Origin: Welwitschia mirabilis
Lineage: Eukaryota; Gnetophyta; Gnetopsida; Welwitschiales
DNA: 64,000 bases
NCBI GenBank assembly: GCA_051453625.1
Contig: JBOZIK010000001.1
Span: 79,797,346-79,861,345, forward strand
Direction of reading: 5' to 3'
Shown here: piece after piece, positions 22,011-35,740 of the stretch
Layout: each line of letters begins with the position of its first letter
Position numbering within the stretch: position 1 is the first letter of the stretch
The notes under the pieces: generated by a model
The model's database searches: none
Told to the model about the DNA's origin: nothing
The model's input: only the letters and a program-made list of their open reading frames with translations
Made by a program: the position numbers and the translations under genes

Positions 22011-25000
22011 ATCATATCCTTCATTTTGTAAAACTTTATTGCTTGGATATTATACATGTTAACCTTTTAAATAGATTATGAATTCTTCTTCTTTAAAAGC
22101 CTTGTTGAAATAAGATGGTATTTTAGGTAATTAACCTTATTTTTTGTAATTTTAATAATTCAAGATGACAATGATAATAATTATATTGTGAATGTTTTAT
22201 GAGAAAAGTAATTCATAATTAAAAACTATACAAATATTCAAAGTAAATAATCTTATTAGGTAAGGAAATCAAATCATATGGTAAAACTAATAAGTAAAAA
22301 TTTTAAGAGGATAAAATAATATTTTTTACATCTTATTTACTCATTTTAATTCTTGGTGAATATGAGAGGTATACTATATCATTAATATACATCTTATTAT
22401 TGTATATATGATTCTTAGATTCTATGCTTTCTAAAATAAATGAACATGTGAATAAGTAGATGCACTCTTACCTAGAACTATGAATTAGAAATGACTAGAT
22501 TTAATCTATCATGACTTTTATCTTCTTAATATATGTAATAACACTTGATTTATAACATTTTAATTATTGTTCATTTCACTAAAAAGTCTTATCTCATTAT
22601 GTTACATGATCGATCTAGAATTAGTGCATTTACTCTTTTAATGCATGTCTTAAATTGATGTGCATGATAAGTTAATTGTTTTATTCATTAAAATTAAAGA
22701 GGTTTATCTTATTATGCCATATGAAAATTTTAAAGTATATGGATTTATTATTTTAATGTGAAAAATTGAAAAGGATATAGCATGAGGAATAATACATGTA
22801 ATTAACTTTAATAAATAAAGAAAGAAAATTACTCATTCTAGTTAGGTGCATGAGTCATAAATATGAAGATTATTTTTGTGCTGTAATGTCATTATTACTA
22901 ATCCTACTTAATAATGATAAATCATGTGATCCTATGATTTTGAACTATGTGCCTTTTATTTATCTATATATAGAGGCTCTTACATCCATTACAAAAATAG
23001 GAGATACTTCATATTTTTCATGTAAGTAAATTTTCTTTTCTTATATTTATTTATTTTCATTATTATTCTTGTGGAGTTTAGAGCTTAAAATCTTAAAGCT
23101 AAGGATTCTTAAGCTTGAAACTTCATCAATTTTCATCTTTCAAGGAATTATGAAATCTTTCCAAGTAACCTTCTTTACTGATGTTGTTCATATGATCCTT
23201 TTTAAGATTTTAGTAAAATAATAAAATATTACATTATAACATTTTTTATCATTATCATAAAATTATATTATAAAATTTCTTCCCTTCCATTGGCCCTCAC
23301 CAAGACATTGGAAAGAAATGAAGGGTTTCTTATACTTGGTAATGAAGGCTACTCATGGGTGATTATAGCCAAGTGATCAAGGGGTTTACTATAAAGATTT
23401 TGGTATTCATGTTTATTTGTATTAATATAAATACTTAATATGATATTTTTCATCAATTATGAATTATATCAATCTTGTTAGGGAAAAAGTGTAATTCTTA
23501 AAATCTCTTTTAGGCTAATATTGCTTCCTAGCAATCCTAGGGCTCTTTGTAAATGCTTTTATGCATTGCTTTTTGTTTTCTACATTTATTTGAATTAGTA
23601 ATATGTAGTTAAGATATATTTTAAGAAAATTATTTCTAAAAATGAATTTAGAAATAAATGTTAAAATATTAGGAAGCAATTAATTTTAATTTCTATAGAT
23701 AATAGTTAGTATAGTTTAAATACTAAGTATCTTAAATTATAGAAAATTAAACAGTAATTCCAAAATATATTAAATCACTTAAAAAGTGAAAGTATTTTGA
23801 AATTTATGGTTATATTCGTATAGTATGATTAGACTATAATTTCATAAAATTTGACAATTTTTAACTTTAAAGTATGGTCTTGGAAATAATACTTTTATAA
23901 ATCTAAAATAGTTTAACTTAATTTTTAAGAATCCTATTAAAGTATACTTTATGAAAAGCTACTATAATTTATTTCTTTCTTCATAGTTAATTAGTTATTA
24001 ATTTTAATTACAATGTTTTTTAAACTGCTAAAAACATTATAATTAATGTCCTAAATTATAAAAATATTAGTTAAAATTATAATTAGGTAATTTAATTATA
24101 AAAGTAAATTATTATTTAAGTTATATTATTTACAGATAATATTTTAGAAGGAAAAGTACCTATTTTATCCCTTTTTCTTTTATCTTACTTTGAATATACA
24201 TTCTTGTAAGGGCTTTCACCATAGTATTTTAAGTAACTTGAATAGTCCTTAATGTATTATTTATTTTCTTGAATTATGTTATAGTTGTATAAGTCTTAGA
24301 TAAATACTTATGTTTTAATAACCATGCTTAAGTTGTACTTCCTTTTGTTTATCTTCATTTCATATAATCATGATAGATTATCATATGAATAGTTTTCTTT
24401 TAAGTATATTCTTAAAATATTATTTAATATATTTTAAAAATTATTATTATTATTGTGAGAAATAAGAAAATAATATTCCTTTATTTAGATTTTCATTACT
24501 ATAATCTTGGATTTAAAGATGTTATAGCATGTTTGTCTTTCTTTTGTATGACTTTTTTCTATAAAATGAATCCAATGATGATTAGAATTATAAAGAATAA
24601 GTAAATAATTCATTAAATATCTACATCAGGTAGAATTATATGCATGAATTTATGTGGTGTATTTATCGAATGGGGATAACTCAAGATAATTCTAACAATG
24701 ATCATCCCCCTACTTGAATTTCATCGACAAGGTGGGCTTCATTAGTTGTTTTTTTTTTTTTTTTTTCCTTTTAAGTAATACACATTTGGAAGTGGATTTA
24801 ATCACCACTTTTCTATCTTACCCATGAATGAACTTACTATAACTTAATATACCAAGACCTTAACATTAATAGATCATGTTGTATCATTTGGAGATGTTTT
24901 AAGGAAGTGGGGATTAGTTATAAGCATTATCAATCTCATGTACCACCTATCACATCTATTGAAGGTATATCAAGGTAAAGAATAAGCCTATGAATTGGAG

Positions 25001-25437
25001 CCTAGCCATGTTTGTATTGTTTAGGATTTGAAGTAAGACCAATTCACATCTAGAGGGGCGTTGAATAATGAGTTAAAATGCCATTAATGGGAGTTGAAAC
25101 CTCTTATTATGTTGGTTAGATATTATCTTGAAACTTATCCATGCATGTTTTATAATAACCTTACATCTCTTTAATTATATACAAGATATCTCTATGTGTG
25201 ACATAAAACTTAAAAAAACTATAATACACAAACTTATGACATCACTATTATTTGTAAATGAAAATAACTTTGAAATTAATTATAAGTAAATACATATGCC
25301 CTTTTTTTAAGAAAATAAAAATGGTAAGAAAGAATAAGTAGAATTTGACCTTACCTTACACTATATCTATTAGATAATAATATTAAAGAAGGAAAAAAAT
25401 AGTTCTTAATTATGATAAGAAATGTTAGGCTATCACA
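22011..25437 (+). repeat. Probable solo LTR of element E family, plus orientation
   Basis: About 3.4 kb that matches, as reverse complement, the 3' LTR of element E (45435 down to 43386, then 32960 down to 31414) from end to end. Strong matching patches are 22290-22370, 22780-22860, 23790-23890, 24190-24380, 24780-25205 and 25300-25430. No polypurine tract precedes it and no primer site follows. TCTTT flanks it on both sides (22006-22010 and 25438-25442), with one base of uncertainty in a T run. A TATATATA site at 22965-22972 may be its promoter. It contains an 18-T run near 24749. Confidence 0.7.
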
Positions 25438-27629
25438 TCTTTTCCATAATCCTCTTCCTTCTTTATAGATGATCCTAAAGAGAATGATGGAGGAATGGGC
25501 TTAAGAGTCTATAAATAATTGAGTTTTAGAGATAAGTGTACATCCACTTCACTCTAGTTCATACCCTTGTTTATTTTTTTAAAGATATTAATAAGTTATT
25601 AATGGCTCTAATACTATTAAATTTATGTAAACATAGATCCAGAATTTTAAGAACTAGTTTAGTGCTACCTCTTGAGTAAATGGTATATCGATGTAATCCT
25701 ATACGAGGAGTAGTGAAAGTTATCTCTTTCACTCATCTTGACATTAGTTTAAATGTAAACGTATGCATTTAGAATAATGTAAAAATGTTCAAAGGTTCTA
25801 ATGGACATAGGATGATAATATTTTGCTATAGAAAAGATACTTTGAATTTCTTATAGATGTTCATTATCAAACCTTCATACTGCAAATTTCAATTCTCATA
25901 TAATAAAGTGCGTACATGTATTTAAAGCTCAACATTAGTGCATTAATTTGTTTTTATTTAAAGATCTAATGTAGAAATTTAAGTGGTATAATTTTAATTC
26001 ATCTTGGTAATCACCTAGCAAAAGTAGAATGTACCTAAAAATTAAGAGAAACATAGGGTAGAAAGATATGAGGCATTCTACCCTAAATAGTATAGCTAAC
26101 TTCTAATAAAAATCCTATTTACGTAGATCACAAACATGCTAAGATTAATTAGGATACTTAAAGATATTAAATACTAAATCATGCATGCTATTTTAAGAAA
26201 TATTCAAAATGTATGTAATTAAGATTAGTGTAATTTTAATGCCTACTCCAAAAATCTGTGTCTAAATTAATGTATTTCATAGAGTGACCACTTTAATGTT
26301 GCATTGGATATTCTTGTTACCTCTATAATGAGTTTACTATATGGCTTTAAGATAGAGTCCCCTCTATAATACTAGAATATATAAATAATAGGATTAGTAA
26401 GGTTCTTATATCTATTCATATCAATTATTAATGATAGTGTTTTTCTTGAAATTTTTCTTAAATTTAATCTTTGCATATTAATTCAATGTAGTTAACAAAT
26501 CCACATGCTTTACATACAAAGTAGATCCTCTATTTATTTACCCTTGAAAATGAAATGAAATCACCTCAGAGTTAGGGTATTGTCCTACACTCAAAACACA
26601 CAATTAGTACATTGTGATAAATAGTACACAATAAGCATAAATATGTATATACGATAAATTAAAGATACTAGAAACAAAGAACTAGTAAAAATTCTATATG
26701 AATTAAGTAAAAAATAAATATTAATAGTAAAAATGAAAAATAAAAATCTTTAATAGCCTAGATAATTTATCAAATAGTTGTTACATTTCCTATAATTCAT
26801 GTATGTAATTACTAAAACTTATGACTAGTATATGAAAAAGTTGTACATAATACCATATATTCATCACTTAAAATATTAAATATAATAATGTTTGAACCAA
26901 ATGACATTTAGGCATGCATATTATTAGTGCTTAAATATTTTAAAAAACTAAATATCATTGTAGCTAGATTTAGGAAGATAGATGAAATCATTTGTAACTA
27001 AGCTAGATATTAGATAAAACATAAGAAATATGATTTAAAAGGAATAAAAATAATAAAAATAAAATTAAAAGAAATTTTTATCAAATGTAATTAAATCTTT
27101 AATAAGAATGAAGAAATATTTATTATCAGTAAATAAACTAAAAAATATTAATAAAGCATACTAAAAAGATCTTTAAATCTCGCTAGAGATCATGAAGAAA
27201 GTAATAAGACATATTGAGGGAACTTGAAAGAATATAAAAATCAAGAATCCTAATAACATATTTATAAAATTATACCATTTTAATAATGAGCACTTAAACC
27301 ATACAGATAGGTCATCAATCATTATAAAAAAAGATAAAATGCTTTGAATATAACTAATATATCTAAAAGCAGATGAGGTTATATGACTTAAAACTTGGAA
27401 AAAAATTAGGTAAAATGTCAATAGTTTAAATGTTAGAAACTTATTGAAGAAGATTAGAATAATGATGGATTAACTATCTAAACACATGTATCTCACTAAC
27501 TATGGAATAAGAGAGGATTAGATGAAGTTTAAGAAGAGAGAATATTATTAATCTCTAAAAAGATATAAAAGTACAAAATTAATGCTTTTGAAGATAGTTA
27601 AGATAATTTAGATAATCAAGAAAAAGGCT
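25438..27629. other. Unassigned AT-rich sequence
   Basis: No domain is recognisable on either strand. The 3' part and 3' LTR of element G would be expected here on the minus strand, but I found neither a polypurine tract nor an LTR end. A TATAAATA site at about 25513 has no clear owner. Confidence 0.35.
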
Positions 27630-28290
27630 TAAGATTAACCCATTTGCATATTGATATAAATATATTTCTTAAAGAGAGATTTAGTGAAGATATCTATAAA
27701 CTATTACTCGTTTGATACATATTTAAAATGTGTATCCTTGCTTTTTACATGATTCCTAATGAAATTAATGTTCTTGATTCTAGAGTAAAGTAAAATATTC
27801 TTAGAGTTATGGATCATACCAGCATTGTTAAATAAGAAGAGAGTATTATATTCATGAATATCTAAGCCTTTTAGCATATTATGGATTTAAAAAACTTAGG
27901 ATAAATAATTATTGATAGTTACATAATAACCTTCAATAGTATAAAGAGTAATAAAACTTTGATTTTTACTAGCCCCACTAATAAGACATCATCATAAAAA
28001 GTAATAATGATTATTAGTACTATTCTTATCATGCTTAGAGCTAGTCTAAGTAGCATTACAAAAATCAAATGAATGGAAACTAAAGTCTATAGAACATGAT
28101 CCTCCATAAGCTAAAGTAGTTATTCTATTCCTTAGGACCCTTTTAATATCTTTAGATAAGATTATTTAGGTTTTGATTAATACTTGACACATATTATTAA
28201 TTAAAAGTCATGTCATCCCTATTTATTATAAGATATAGTAGGTTTTATATCATACTTTAATATAGCTTAGTATTCACATACTTTTCTTAT
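27630..28290 (-). pseudogene. RNase H remnant, element G
   Basis: The minus frame shows a LLYLIINRDDM segment near 28210, matching the LLYLTASRPDI block of copia elements. Near the end (about 27650-27870) it reads YSRIKNINFIRNHV and FIDIFTKSLFKK, matching RTKHIDIRHHFIRD and LADIFTKPL. Stops are frequent. Confidence 0.65.
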
Positions 28291-29110
28291 CATCAGGATA
28301 TATCGTATTGGTGATTCTAATTAGAGTAGCAATAAATGTTCTATGCTCTAAGCCAAATTTTATCACTCTCTTACTTATAAATTTTTGTTAAAATAGAAAA
28401 GTATCATATTTTTTTTATCTGATCTAAAATCTAAGAAACATTTAAACCCATTCAAATGATTCATTTCAAAGTTATTAGTCATAAATTTTGCAAATTCATA
28501 AGACATGTAGTCTAAACTAGAGTAAAAAAATAATATCATTAATATAAATTTAAACTAAGAGGAATTTATATTTATTTTTTTAATGAATAAGTTTTTATAT
28601 ATTTTACTTACAGAAAAATTATTCTTAAGAAATAAATGAGGTAAGTTTTTCATAGCATGCTTAGGATTCTTACGTTAATTCATGGAAAGCTTTCTTCAAC
28701 CTATAGACATGATTAAAGAAATTTATTCTTTTAAATTAGAGGATTGTTTGACCTATGCTAATTCATTTAGTATTTCATTTAAAAAGGAATTTTTAGTTTC
28801 CATTTGATATATTTTAAAGTTATATAAGTAATTTAACAAAAGAAAAATTATAATTGATTTCAATTTAGCTATAGAAGAAAACATTTCCTCAAAGTCTATA
28901 GCTTCTTTTTAAGAATATCCATAAGCTATGAATCTTATTCTATGTCTTATAACTTGGAATTTTCATAGAATTTATTCTTAAATAAGCATTTTGTTGTAAT
29001 TAACTATGATCATTAGTGCTATGAATAAGCTTCCAAAATTTATTTTTCTTAAACTGATTAAATCTTATCATTTTCATCTTATTGAAAATTTGTAGATTCT
29101 ATGTTATAGA
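28291..29110 (-). pseudogene. Reverse transcriptase remnant, element G
   Basis: Read leftward, pieces match copia RT in order: DFEEMFSSIAKLKSI near 28880, KIYQMETKNSFLNE near 28800, NHVYRLKKAFHEL near 28700, then YINDII at 28535-28546, where the catalytic YVDD has become YIND (first Asp to Asn), and later EFAKLM-like residues. Stops occur about every 10-20 codons. Confidence 0.7.
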
Positions 29111-29479
29111 CATTCTACATGTTAACACATATAGTATTATTGTTTTTACCTTATTAAAAGCATCACATATGAGTGATTCAATTGATATATCATTTGTTCC
29201 AATAATGTCCTTGAATTCTTGTTGAGAAGATGAAATGATTAATTGCTTAAATAAAGAGGGAGTACTAAAGAAAGTATAATTACAAGTTGGGAAGTTGGAC
29301 CCTGATTATTTATGAATTAAATATACTCTCCCATCATCATCTTTAAAATGGTCTTCTCCATCATTAATTATCACATGCACACATTCTTTAACTCTACTTG
29401 AACTTAAGTTAAATACATGATGAGCCGTACTGATATATAAGTAACTAAAACTGATGGCTTCTATTGATTTAGATTCAAA

Positions 29480-30090
29480 CTTATTGATATTTTTTTCATC
29501 CTTTAATATCTCATAGAAAATTTTAGTATTCTAGATATTAAAAAAGTATGGTTGGAAATATAATAAGTAGCATTAAATGAGTTATTCCAAAAACTTTTAT
29601 TTATCTGTTTTTCTTGTAACATTTCTCTCGTTATTTCTTATAGTACATTGTCATTTCTTTTAACTACACCATTTTGTGAAGTATCTTAGAAGTAGTTAGC
29701 TCATAAATGATGCCTTTATCTCAATACGATAATTTAAACTTCTTATTTTCAATATCCTTATCATGATTACTTCATATTTTCTTAATGTTAAGGATAGTTT
29801 CATTTTATAATTCTTTTTGAGACACCTTGTATTTATCAAAAGCCTCATTATCATGTTTTAGAAATAATTCCCAAGATAAATTTAGCAATTTCATCAACTA
29901 TCACAAAGTTCCTTTTTTTTTCACTCTCTTTATTTGAAAGACTTTTAATAAGTGCAGGTCTTATCAAGTATAAGTGAAATAAGTCTAAGTCTCTTTAGAA
30001 TGAAATTTAGTTAATATTAGTGTAATGCTTTTGTATTTTATTACCTAATTAACATGTGTGACATATTTCTCCTTCAATTGTATTAATATT
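29480..30090 (-). pseudogene. Integrase core remnant, element G
   Basis: Motifs read leftward: an LFHLYLIRPA segment near 29970, where the first catalytic Asp of HIDLFGP is Tyr (codon 29968-29970), VIVDEIAKF near 29900, and a decayed SDHGGEF region near 29770 reading SNHDKD. The order and spacing fit copia integrase. Confidence 0.6.
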
Positions 30091-30600
30091 TTACATATCC
30101 TTAACTAGATTAAGTATAGATATGATATAAATGTTTTTGTAGTTAACATAATTTAGAAATTTATAAATCCCTTGTTTACTAGAGAAGGTAAAATATAAAC
30201 ATTTATTTCCTAGTGATAGATTAACTAAATAAAATTCTTGATCTAGCTTACCAAAAAGAATTACTCTGCCATTTTTATCTAATACATAAAAATTATAAAA
30301 ACTCAAAAGAATGCACATAACTCTATCACAAATTTTGCTTATGTTGGGAAGATTATAAGTCAACCCATTAATTCACAGAATATTATGGATCATAGAAACT
30401 TATTCACATCCAACAGTTATAATATGTTTCATTATTACCTTATCATTGTCTCTAAAAGTGATAGTACCTCCATCTCACTTTTTCTTATTGATGACTTTAG
30501 TAGTATTTAATGTTATGTGATTCAAACACCCACTATCAAAGAACTAGTAAACATCATTAATAGAATATAAAGCTATATGATTTAAAAGAATTTTATGAGT
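30091..30600 (-). pseudogene. Protease and GAG-pre-integrase region, element G
   Basis: FDSGC at 30526-30540 is the aspartic protease active site with Asp, Ser and Gly intact. Downstream, an open stretch of 90 codons (30363 to 30091) reads TYNLPNISKICD, VLDKNGRVILFGKL and YLVNLS. This matches the NLLSISQLCD, DKNGKxILKGKR and YLVDLS pattern of the copia pre-integrase segment. It is the best-preserved stretch of element G. Confidence 0.7.
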
Positions 30601-30689
30601 GTATCATTAATTTTTCAGTATCAAAGCTTGGTTGTTTTTTAATGGACTAAAATTTAGATAAACTACCAAACTTGAAACACATATTACTA

Positions 30690-31413
30690 ACATAACAGTT
30701 TAACTTAATGTATCCAAACCTGTTAAAAAAATGACATATAACATACCTTCTAATATTTTTACTAAATTGAAAATTATGTGAGTGGGATTGAACATCACTT
30801 TATTTTTAGAATTTTAAAAGAAACAATTTACCAATTATGATAAATAAGGTCTTGTTTAAGAAGGTACAAATAAAAAATAATTGTACCACTTGAATGCATC
30901 CCAATCCACTTTTGTTACTAGAAGTTTTTTTCTTGAATAATATGGTATCTGATGAGTGATTAACTATAGATAACTTCAAAAGAATTTTATGTAATTCATG
31001 ACTTTTCAATTACAAATACTCACATTCTTATTCCCTAGCTTTTGTGGCTTCTTAAAGATATTTGAACTTCTTAACATAATGTACTACCTTGTTTGCCATA
31101 TTCCTTTTTGTATGATTTAGTCTAAATGAGATGACCTTATTTTCTTTCTTAATTCTAGCCACATCTTTTTTAATAAGATTTTTATTCATGAGGATCATTT
31201 TTCTTTTATCATATAATTCTTAATAAGCCTAACTAAGAAGTCATTAGGTTTCTCATTCTTAATATATTCATCATCCACATTTTGCATTTTGTCCTATTCT
31301 TAACTTTTGATACTTAGAAACTAGTCTTCTTCATCATCATTACTCTTATTAACTACAAGACATAAGGAAATTTTTATTGTAATTCATAAGGTGTAGTTAA
31401 ATATAATTTAAAA
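30690..31413 (-). pseudogene. gag remnant with zinc knuckle, element G
   Basis: The codons at 30736-30695 read CHFFNRFGYIKLNC, with exact C-x2-C-x4-H-x4-C spacing but Phe for the second Cys and Tyr for His. Upstream an acidic SNDDEED stretch near 31335 is typical of SIRE-like gag. The reading is cut at 31413 by the LTR of element E, so the N-terminal part is absent from this window. Confidence 0.55.
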
Positions 31414-32960
31414 TAGATAACATCCTCTATTTTCTTATTTTAATTAAGCACTATTTTTTAATTTTATTTTCTCTTTCTTCATTCTCTAATATTATTACCT
31501 AGTAGACACAGTGGAATCTAGGATCAAATCTTACTTATTCCTTTATTATCATTTTTATATTTTGGGAAAAAAAATTATATTATTATTATATATTTAACTA
31601 TAATTAATTTTTAAACTTTTTTAATATATAAATATTAATGATGTCATAAGTTTTAGTTCTTTATTTATTTCTAGTTTTTTGCACATACAAGATATCCTAT
31701 GAATAGTCGAGGAGATGTAAATTTATTATAAACATACAATGGTAAGTTTAAGGATAATACCTAACTAATATAATAGGAGGTTAAAACTCCTATTAATGGC
31801 ATTCAAATTTCATATTTGACCATCCTTTAGATGTGAGTTGATTTAAATTTAGGCTCTAAACTATACAACCATGGTTGAGCTCAATTCCATAATCTTAAAC
31901 TTTACCTCATATACCTCTAATATAAGTGACAAGTAGTATGTGAGGTGGATGCATGTTTATAATTAATCCTTGCTTCCTTTAAACTTCCCTAGATGGTGCA
32001 ACATAATTCATGAATGCTAAGGGCTTTTTAGATGTTAAGTCAAAGTAAGTTAATACATGGATAGGATAGAATAGTGATGATCAAATCCACTTTCAGAAGG
32101 GTATTATTAAAAAATACAATGCAACCCATGTTAATAATGAAATACAAATGTGGATATGATTATTATTTCACTTGTCTTAATTTATTCTTGTTTTGCACAT
32201 AAATGCATGTATAGACTTCTAACTAATGTGGGTCTTTAATGGATTATTTACCTAGTTATAGTAATTTTAATCATCATTACATTAGGAACAATCATAAAAA
32301 GAAATCAAGCATACTAGAACATCTCTATATTCAAGACTATAATAATGAAAATCTAAATAAAGGAAATATTATTATCTTTTTCATCTAAATAAAGGAAATA
32401 CTCCTTTATTTTAGGTTTTTTTAATAATAAAAGTATTTCACATGTATCAAATTACATCTTAATAATGAAATTAAATAAAATTAAACATATCTAGAGCTAT
32501 GTCAATCCTAAAAAGATTCTTTCATGCTCATATGACAATCTCCATGGATTGGTGTAACAAAGGTAAATAACAGAAAGTACAACTCAAGCATAATTGTTAA
32601 GATATAAATTTTTATCCAAGATTCATATGTCTATGTTATAGATTAATAAAATAAGTAATAAGCCAAAGACTATTTATGTTACTTAAAGTATTAAAGAGAA
32701 AATTCTTAGAGGCATAAACATAGAAAGTAAGATAAAGATAAATGACAAAAGAAGTATTTCTACAAATAAAATATTATTTCTAGGAATGTTAACCTAAAGG
32801 GACTCTTATATATATAAATTCCCTATAAAAGTTTACGTAATAATTTTTCTATAATTTAAAGCATTAATTATAACATTTTTGGGCTCTAAGAAGACATCAT
32901 AGTTAAAAATAATAATTAATTAATTATAAAGCAAAAAATAAATTATAGTAGTTTTTTCAT
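31414..32960 (-). repeat. Distal part of 3' LTR, element E
   Basis: Reverse complement matches 23980-25437 of the solo LTR. It ends next to gag of element G at 31413. It is separated from the rest of the LTR by element B; TTCAT at 32956-32960 is the left duplication of that insertion. Confidence 0.75.
32956..32960. repeat. Left target-site duplication of element B
   Basis: TTCAT, identical to 43386-43390 on the other side of the element. Confidence 0.9.
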
Positions 32961-33471
32961 TGTTGTGCTGCCAACTTACATGTATTTTATAGGGTATTCT
33001 GAATTGTTTTACAGGAAAATTGATAGATAAATGCTTATTTCTCATGATAATCGAGAAACAGGATGAAAAGGATGGAAATATGTGATTTATAGATAAATTA
33101 CAAGAATTCTATGTAAATATGAATAAAAAATATTTTTGGTAGATAATTCCTGCAAACAACAAAGCAACTAGACTAAATTAAAGATCCATTAAAGACCATC
33201 ATCCACCTCATCATCCGAACATTAGTAACAATGACTGTGTAACTAGTCAATGATATGTCTCACAGGAGGTCAAATTAGTAGTAGATGAAGATCTAACTAT
33301 TAGTTGACATCATCTCCTATATCATCCAGACAACCAAATGGATGACACTATTTTCTGATACTTGCACTGAATATTGATCTAAGTTGTTACCAATTAATTA
33401 CGACTTTTCTTTGCATGGTAATTAGGGTTTTCTGTATGCTTTTCTATCAATTTTCTTTCTTGTTTTGAGTC

Positions 33472-33479
33472 TATAAATA
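33472..33479 (+). promoter_or_regulatory. TATA box of 5' LTR, element B
   Basis: TATAAATA with a CT-rich start region downstream. The same site is at 42798-42805 in the 3' LTR. Confidence 0.65.
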
Positions 33480-33763
33480 AAGATCTCTCCCTCGACTCCT
33501 AATCATCTTAGACAGTACCTAACATACTTGTGACAAGAGATCGAAGGACTAGAGAATCATTCTATAATTTCAAAGAGATGTTTCCTTTGTGCTAGGTGGC
33601 ATTTCCTCCATTGAGGAATGGATACTTTGTAATATGGATGTAGTGTGCATTTTTAATATAAAATACTTTTTTTTATGTTTAATTTATGAATGATCTTCTC
33701 CCTCATAGTTTATATTATTTGATATTTGGTGATAAGCTTCTTTTATAATATAGATTATGAGGG

Positions 33764-33781
33764 CAACCTTTGTCAAGGTTG
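33764..33781 (+). promoter_or_regulatory. Conserved LTR hairpin, element B 5' LTR
   Basis: CAACCTT-TGTC-AAGGTTG, a perfect seven-base stem. The loop differs by one base from element A, while the stem is unchanged. The 3' LTR copy is at 43089-43105. Confidence 0.6.
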
Positions 33782-34948
33782 TTATTTGTTAATTTAGGTG
33801 TATCGCTATTTCTTTTCCTAGATTAGACTTGCAAAAGTGTATTTTATTTTATTTTTATGCATTGCAAATTATTTTTGTAGTTAAAGTTACCATATTTTTA
33901 TCTTGAAAGCACTCTTTTTTTTTTTAATAATTTTGGCTTAAATTGNNNNNNNNNNNNNNNNNNNNNNNNNNNNNNNNNNNNNNNNNNNNNNNNNNNNNNN
34001 NNNNNNNNNNNNNNNNNNNNNNNNNNNNNNNNNNNNNNNNNNNNNNNNNNNNNNNNNNNNNNNNNNNNNNNNNNNNNNNNNNNNNNNNNNNNNNNNNNNN
34101 NNNNNNNNNNNNNNNNNNNNNNNNNNNNNNNNNNNNNNNNNNNNNNNNNNNNNNNNNNNNNNNNNNNNNNNNNNNNNNNNNNNNNNNNNNNNNNNNNNNN
34201 NNNNNNNNNNNNNNNNNNNNNNNNNNNNNNNNNNNNNNNNNNNNNNNNNNNNNNNNNNNNNNNNNNNNNNNNNNNNNNNNNNNNNNNNNNNNNNNNNNNN
34301 NNNNNNNNNNNNNNNNNNNNNNNNNNNNNNNNNNNNNNNNNNNNNNNNNNNNNNNNNNNNNNNNNNNNNNNNNNNNNNNNNNNNNNNNNNNNNNNNNNNN
34401 NNNNNNNNNNNNNNNNNNNNNNNNNNNNNNNNNNNNNNNNNNNNNNNNNNNNNNNNNNNNNNNNNNNNNNNNNNNNNNNNNNNNNNNNNNNNNNNNNNNN
34501 NNNNNNNNNNNNNNNNNNNNNNNNNNNNNNNNNNNNNNNNNNNNNNNNNNNNNNNNNNNNNNNNNNNNNNNNNNNNNNNNNNNNNNNNNNNNNNNNNNNN
34601 NNNNNNNNNNNNNNNNNNNNNNNNNNNNNNNNNNNNNNNNNNNNNNNNNNNNNNNNNNNNNNNNNNNNNNNNNNNNNNNNNNNNNNNNNNNNNNNNNNNN
34701 NNNNNNNNNNNNNNNNNNNNNNNNNNNNNNNNNNNNNNNNNNNNNNNNNNNNNNNNNNNNNNNNNNNNNNNNNNNNNNNNNNNNNNNNNNNNNNNNNNNN
34801 NNNNNNNNNNNNNNNNNNNNNNNNNNNNNNNNNNNNNNNNNNNNNNNNNNNNNNNNNNNNNNNNNNNNNNNNNNNNNNNNNNNNNNNNNNTGATTAATAA
34901 GATTTAGATCAGGATGTAAACATTGCATAAATATGCAATGTAACATTT

Positions 34949-34966
34949 TGACGTCATTGTCGAGAA
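34949..34966 (+). other. Primer-binding site (tRNA-Asp type), element B
   Basis: TGACGTCATTGTCGAGAA differs from the tRNA-Asp site TGGCGCCGTTGCCGGGGA at six places, all C-to-T or G-to-A. Confidence 0.8.
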
Positions 34967-35740
34967 AAGCTACTTAGAATTTGAGAGTTATCATTGCTTC
35001 AGTAAATATTCCAGATGTTTGCTACAACAGCCGTGCTATAAGTTTTTTTTTGTTTTATTTTTTATTAAATTTTTATAGCATTAGATCATCGTTCCCTCCA
35101 TCGTCCAGACATCACAGTGGATTATAATCCTATTTTTTGCTTTCCCTTTTCTTGTAGTTTTTGTCTTTCTATCATCCAGGTTATTNNNNNNNNNNNNNNN
35201 NNNNNNNNNNNNNNNNNNNNNNNNNNNNNNNNNNNNNNNNNNNNNNNNNNNNNNNNNNNNNNNNNNNNNNNNNNNNNNNNNNNNNNNNNNNNNNNNNNNN
35301 NNNNNNNNNNNNNNNNNNNNNNNNNNNNNNNNNNNNNNNNNNNNNNNNNNNNNNNNNNNNNNNNNNNNNNNNNNNNNNNNNNNNNNNNNNNNNNNNNNNN
35401 NNNNNNNNNNNNNNNNNNNNNNNNNNNNNNNNNNNNNNNNNNNNNNNNNNNNNNNNNNNNNNNNNNNNNNNNNNNNNNNNNNNNNNNNNNNNNNNNNNNN
35501 NNNNNNNNNNNNNNNNNNNNNNNNNNNNNNNNNNNNNNNNNNNNNNNNNNNNNNNNNNNNNNNNNNNNNNNNNNNNNNNNNNNNNNNNNNNNNNNNNNNN
35601 NNNNNNNNNNNNNNNNNNNNNNNNNNNNNNNNNNNNNNNNNNNNNNNNNNNNNNNNNNNNNNNNNNNNNNNNNNNNNNNNNNNNNNNNNNNNNNNNNNNN
35701 NNNNNNNNNNNNNNNNNNNNNNNNNNNNNNNNNNNNNNNN

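Larger units (their letters stand above)
27630..31413 (-). mobile_element. Element G: SIRE/Maximus-like Ty1/copia relic, minus strand
   Basis: Reading leftward from 31413 the order is gag, protease, integrase, RT, RNase H, which is the copia order (integrase before RT). Motifs resemble element F but are far more decayed. No LTR was found. At the right end, gag stops where the LTR of element E begins, which suggests E inserted into G's gag and that the rest of G lies beyond the window. Confidence 0.75.
32961..34945 (+). repeat. 5' LTR of element B
   Basis: It begins TGTTGTGCTG and ends ATGTAACA. It is homologous to 42287-43385. A 945-N gap (33946-34890) sits where the 3' LTR has only about 60 bases, so the gap is oversized or hides an insertion. 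It contains TATAAATA (33472-33479), the hairpin at 33764-33781 and CATCC-type motif copies near 33208 and 33319. Confidence 0.85.
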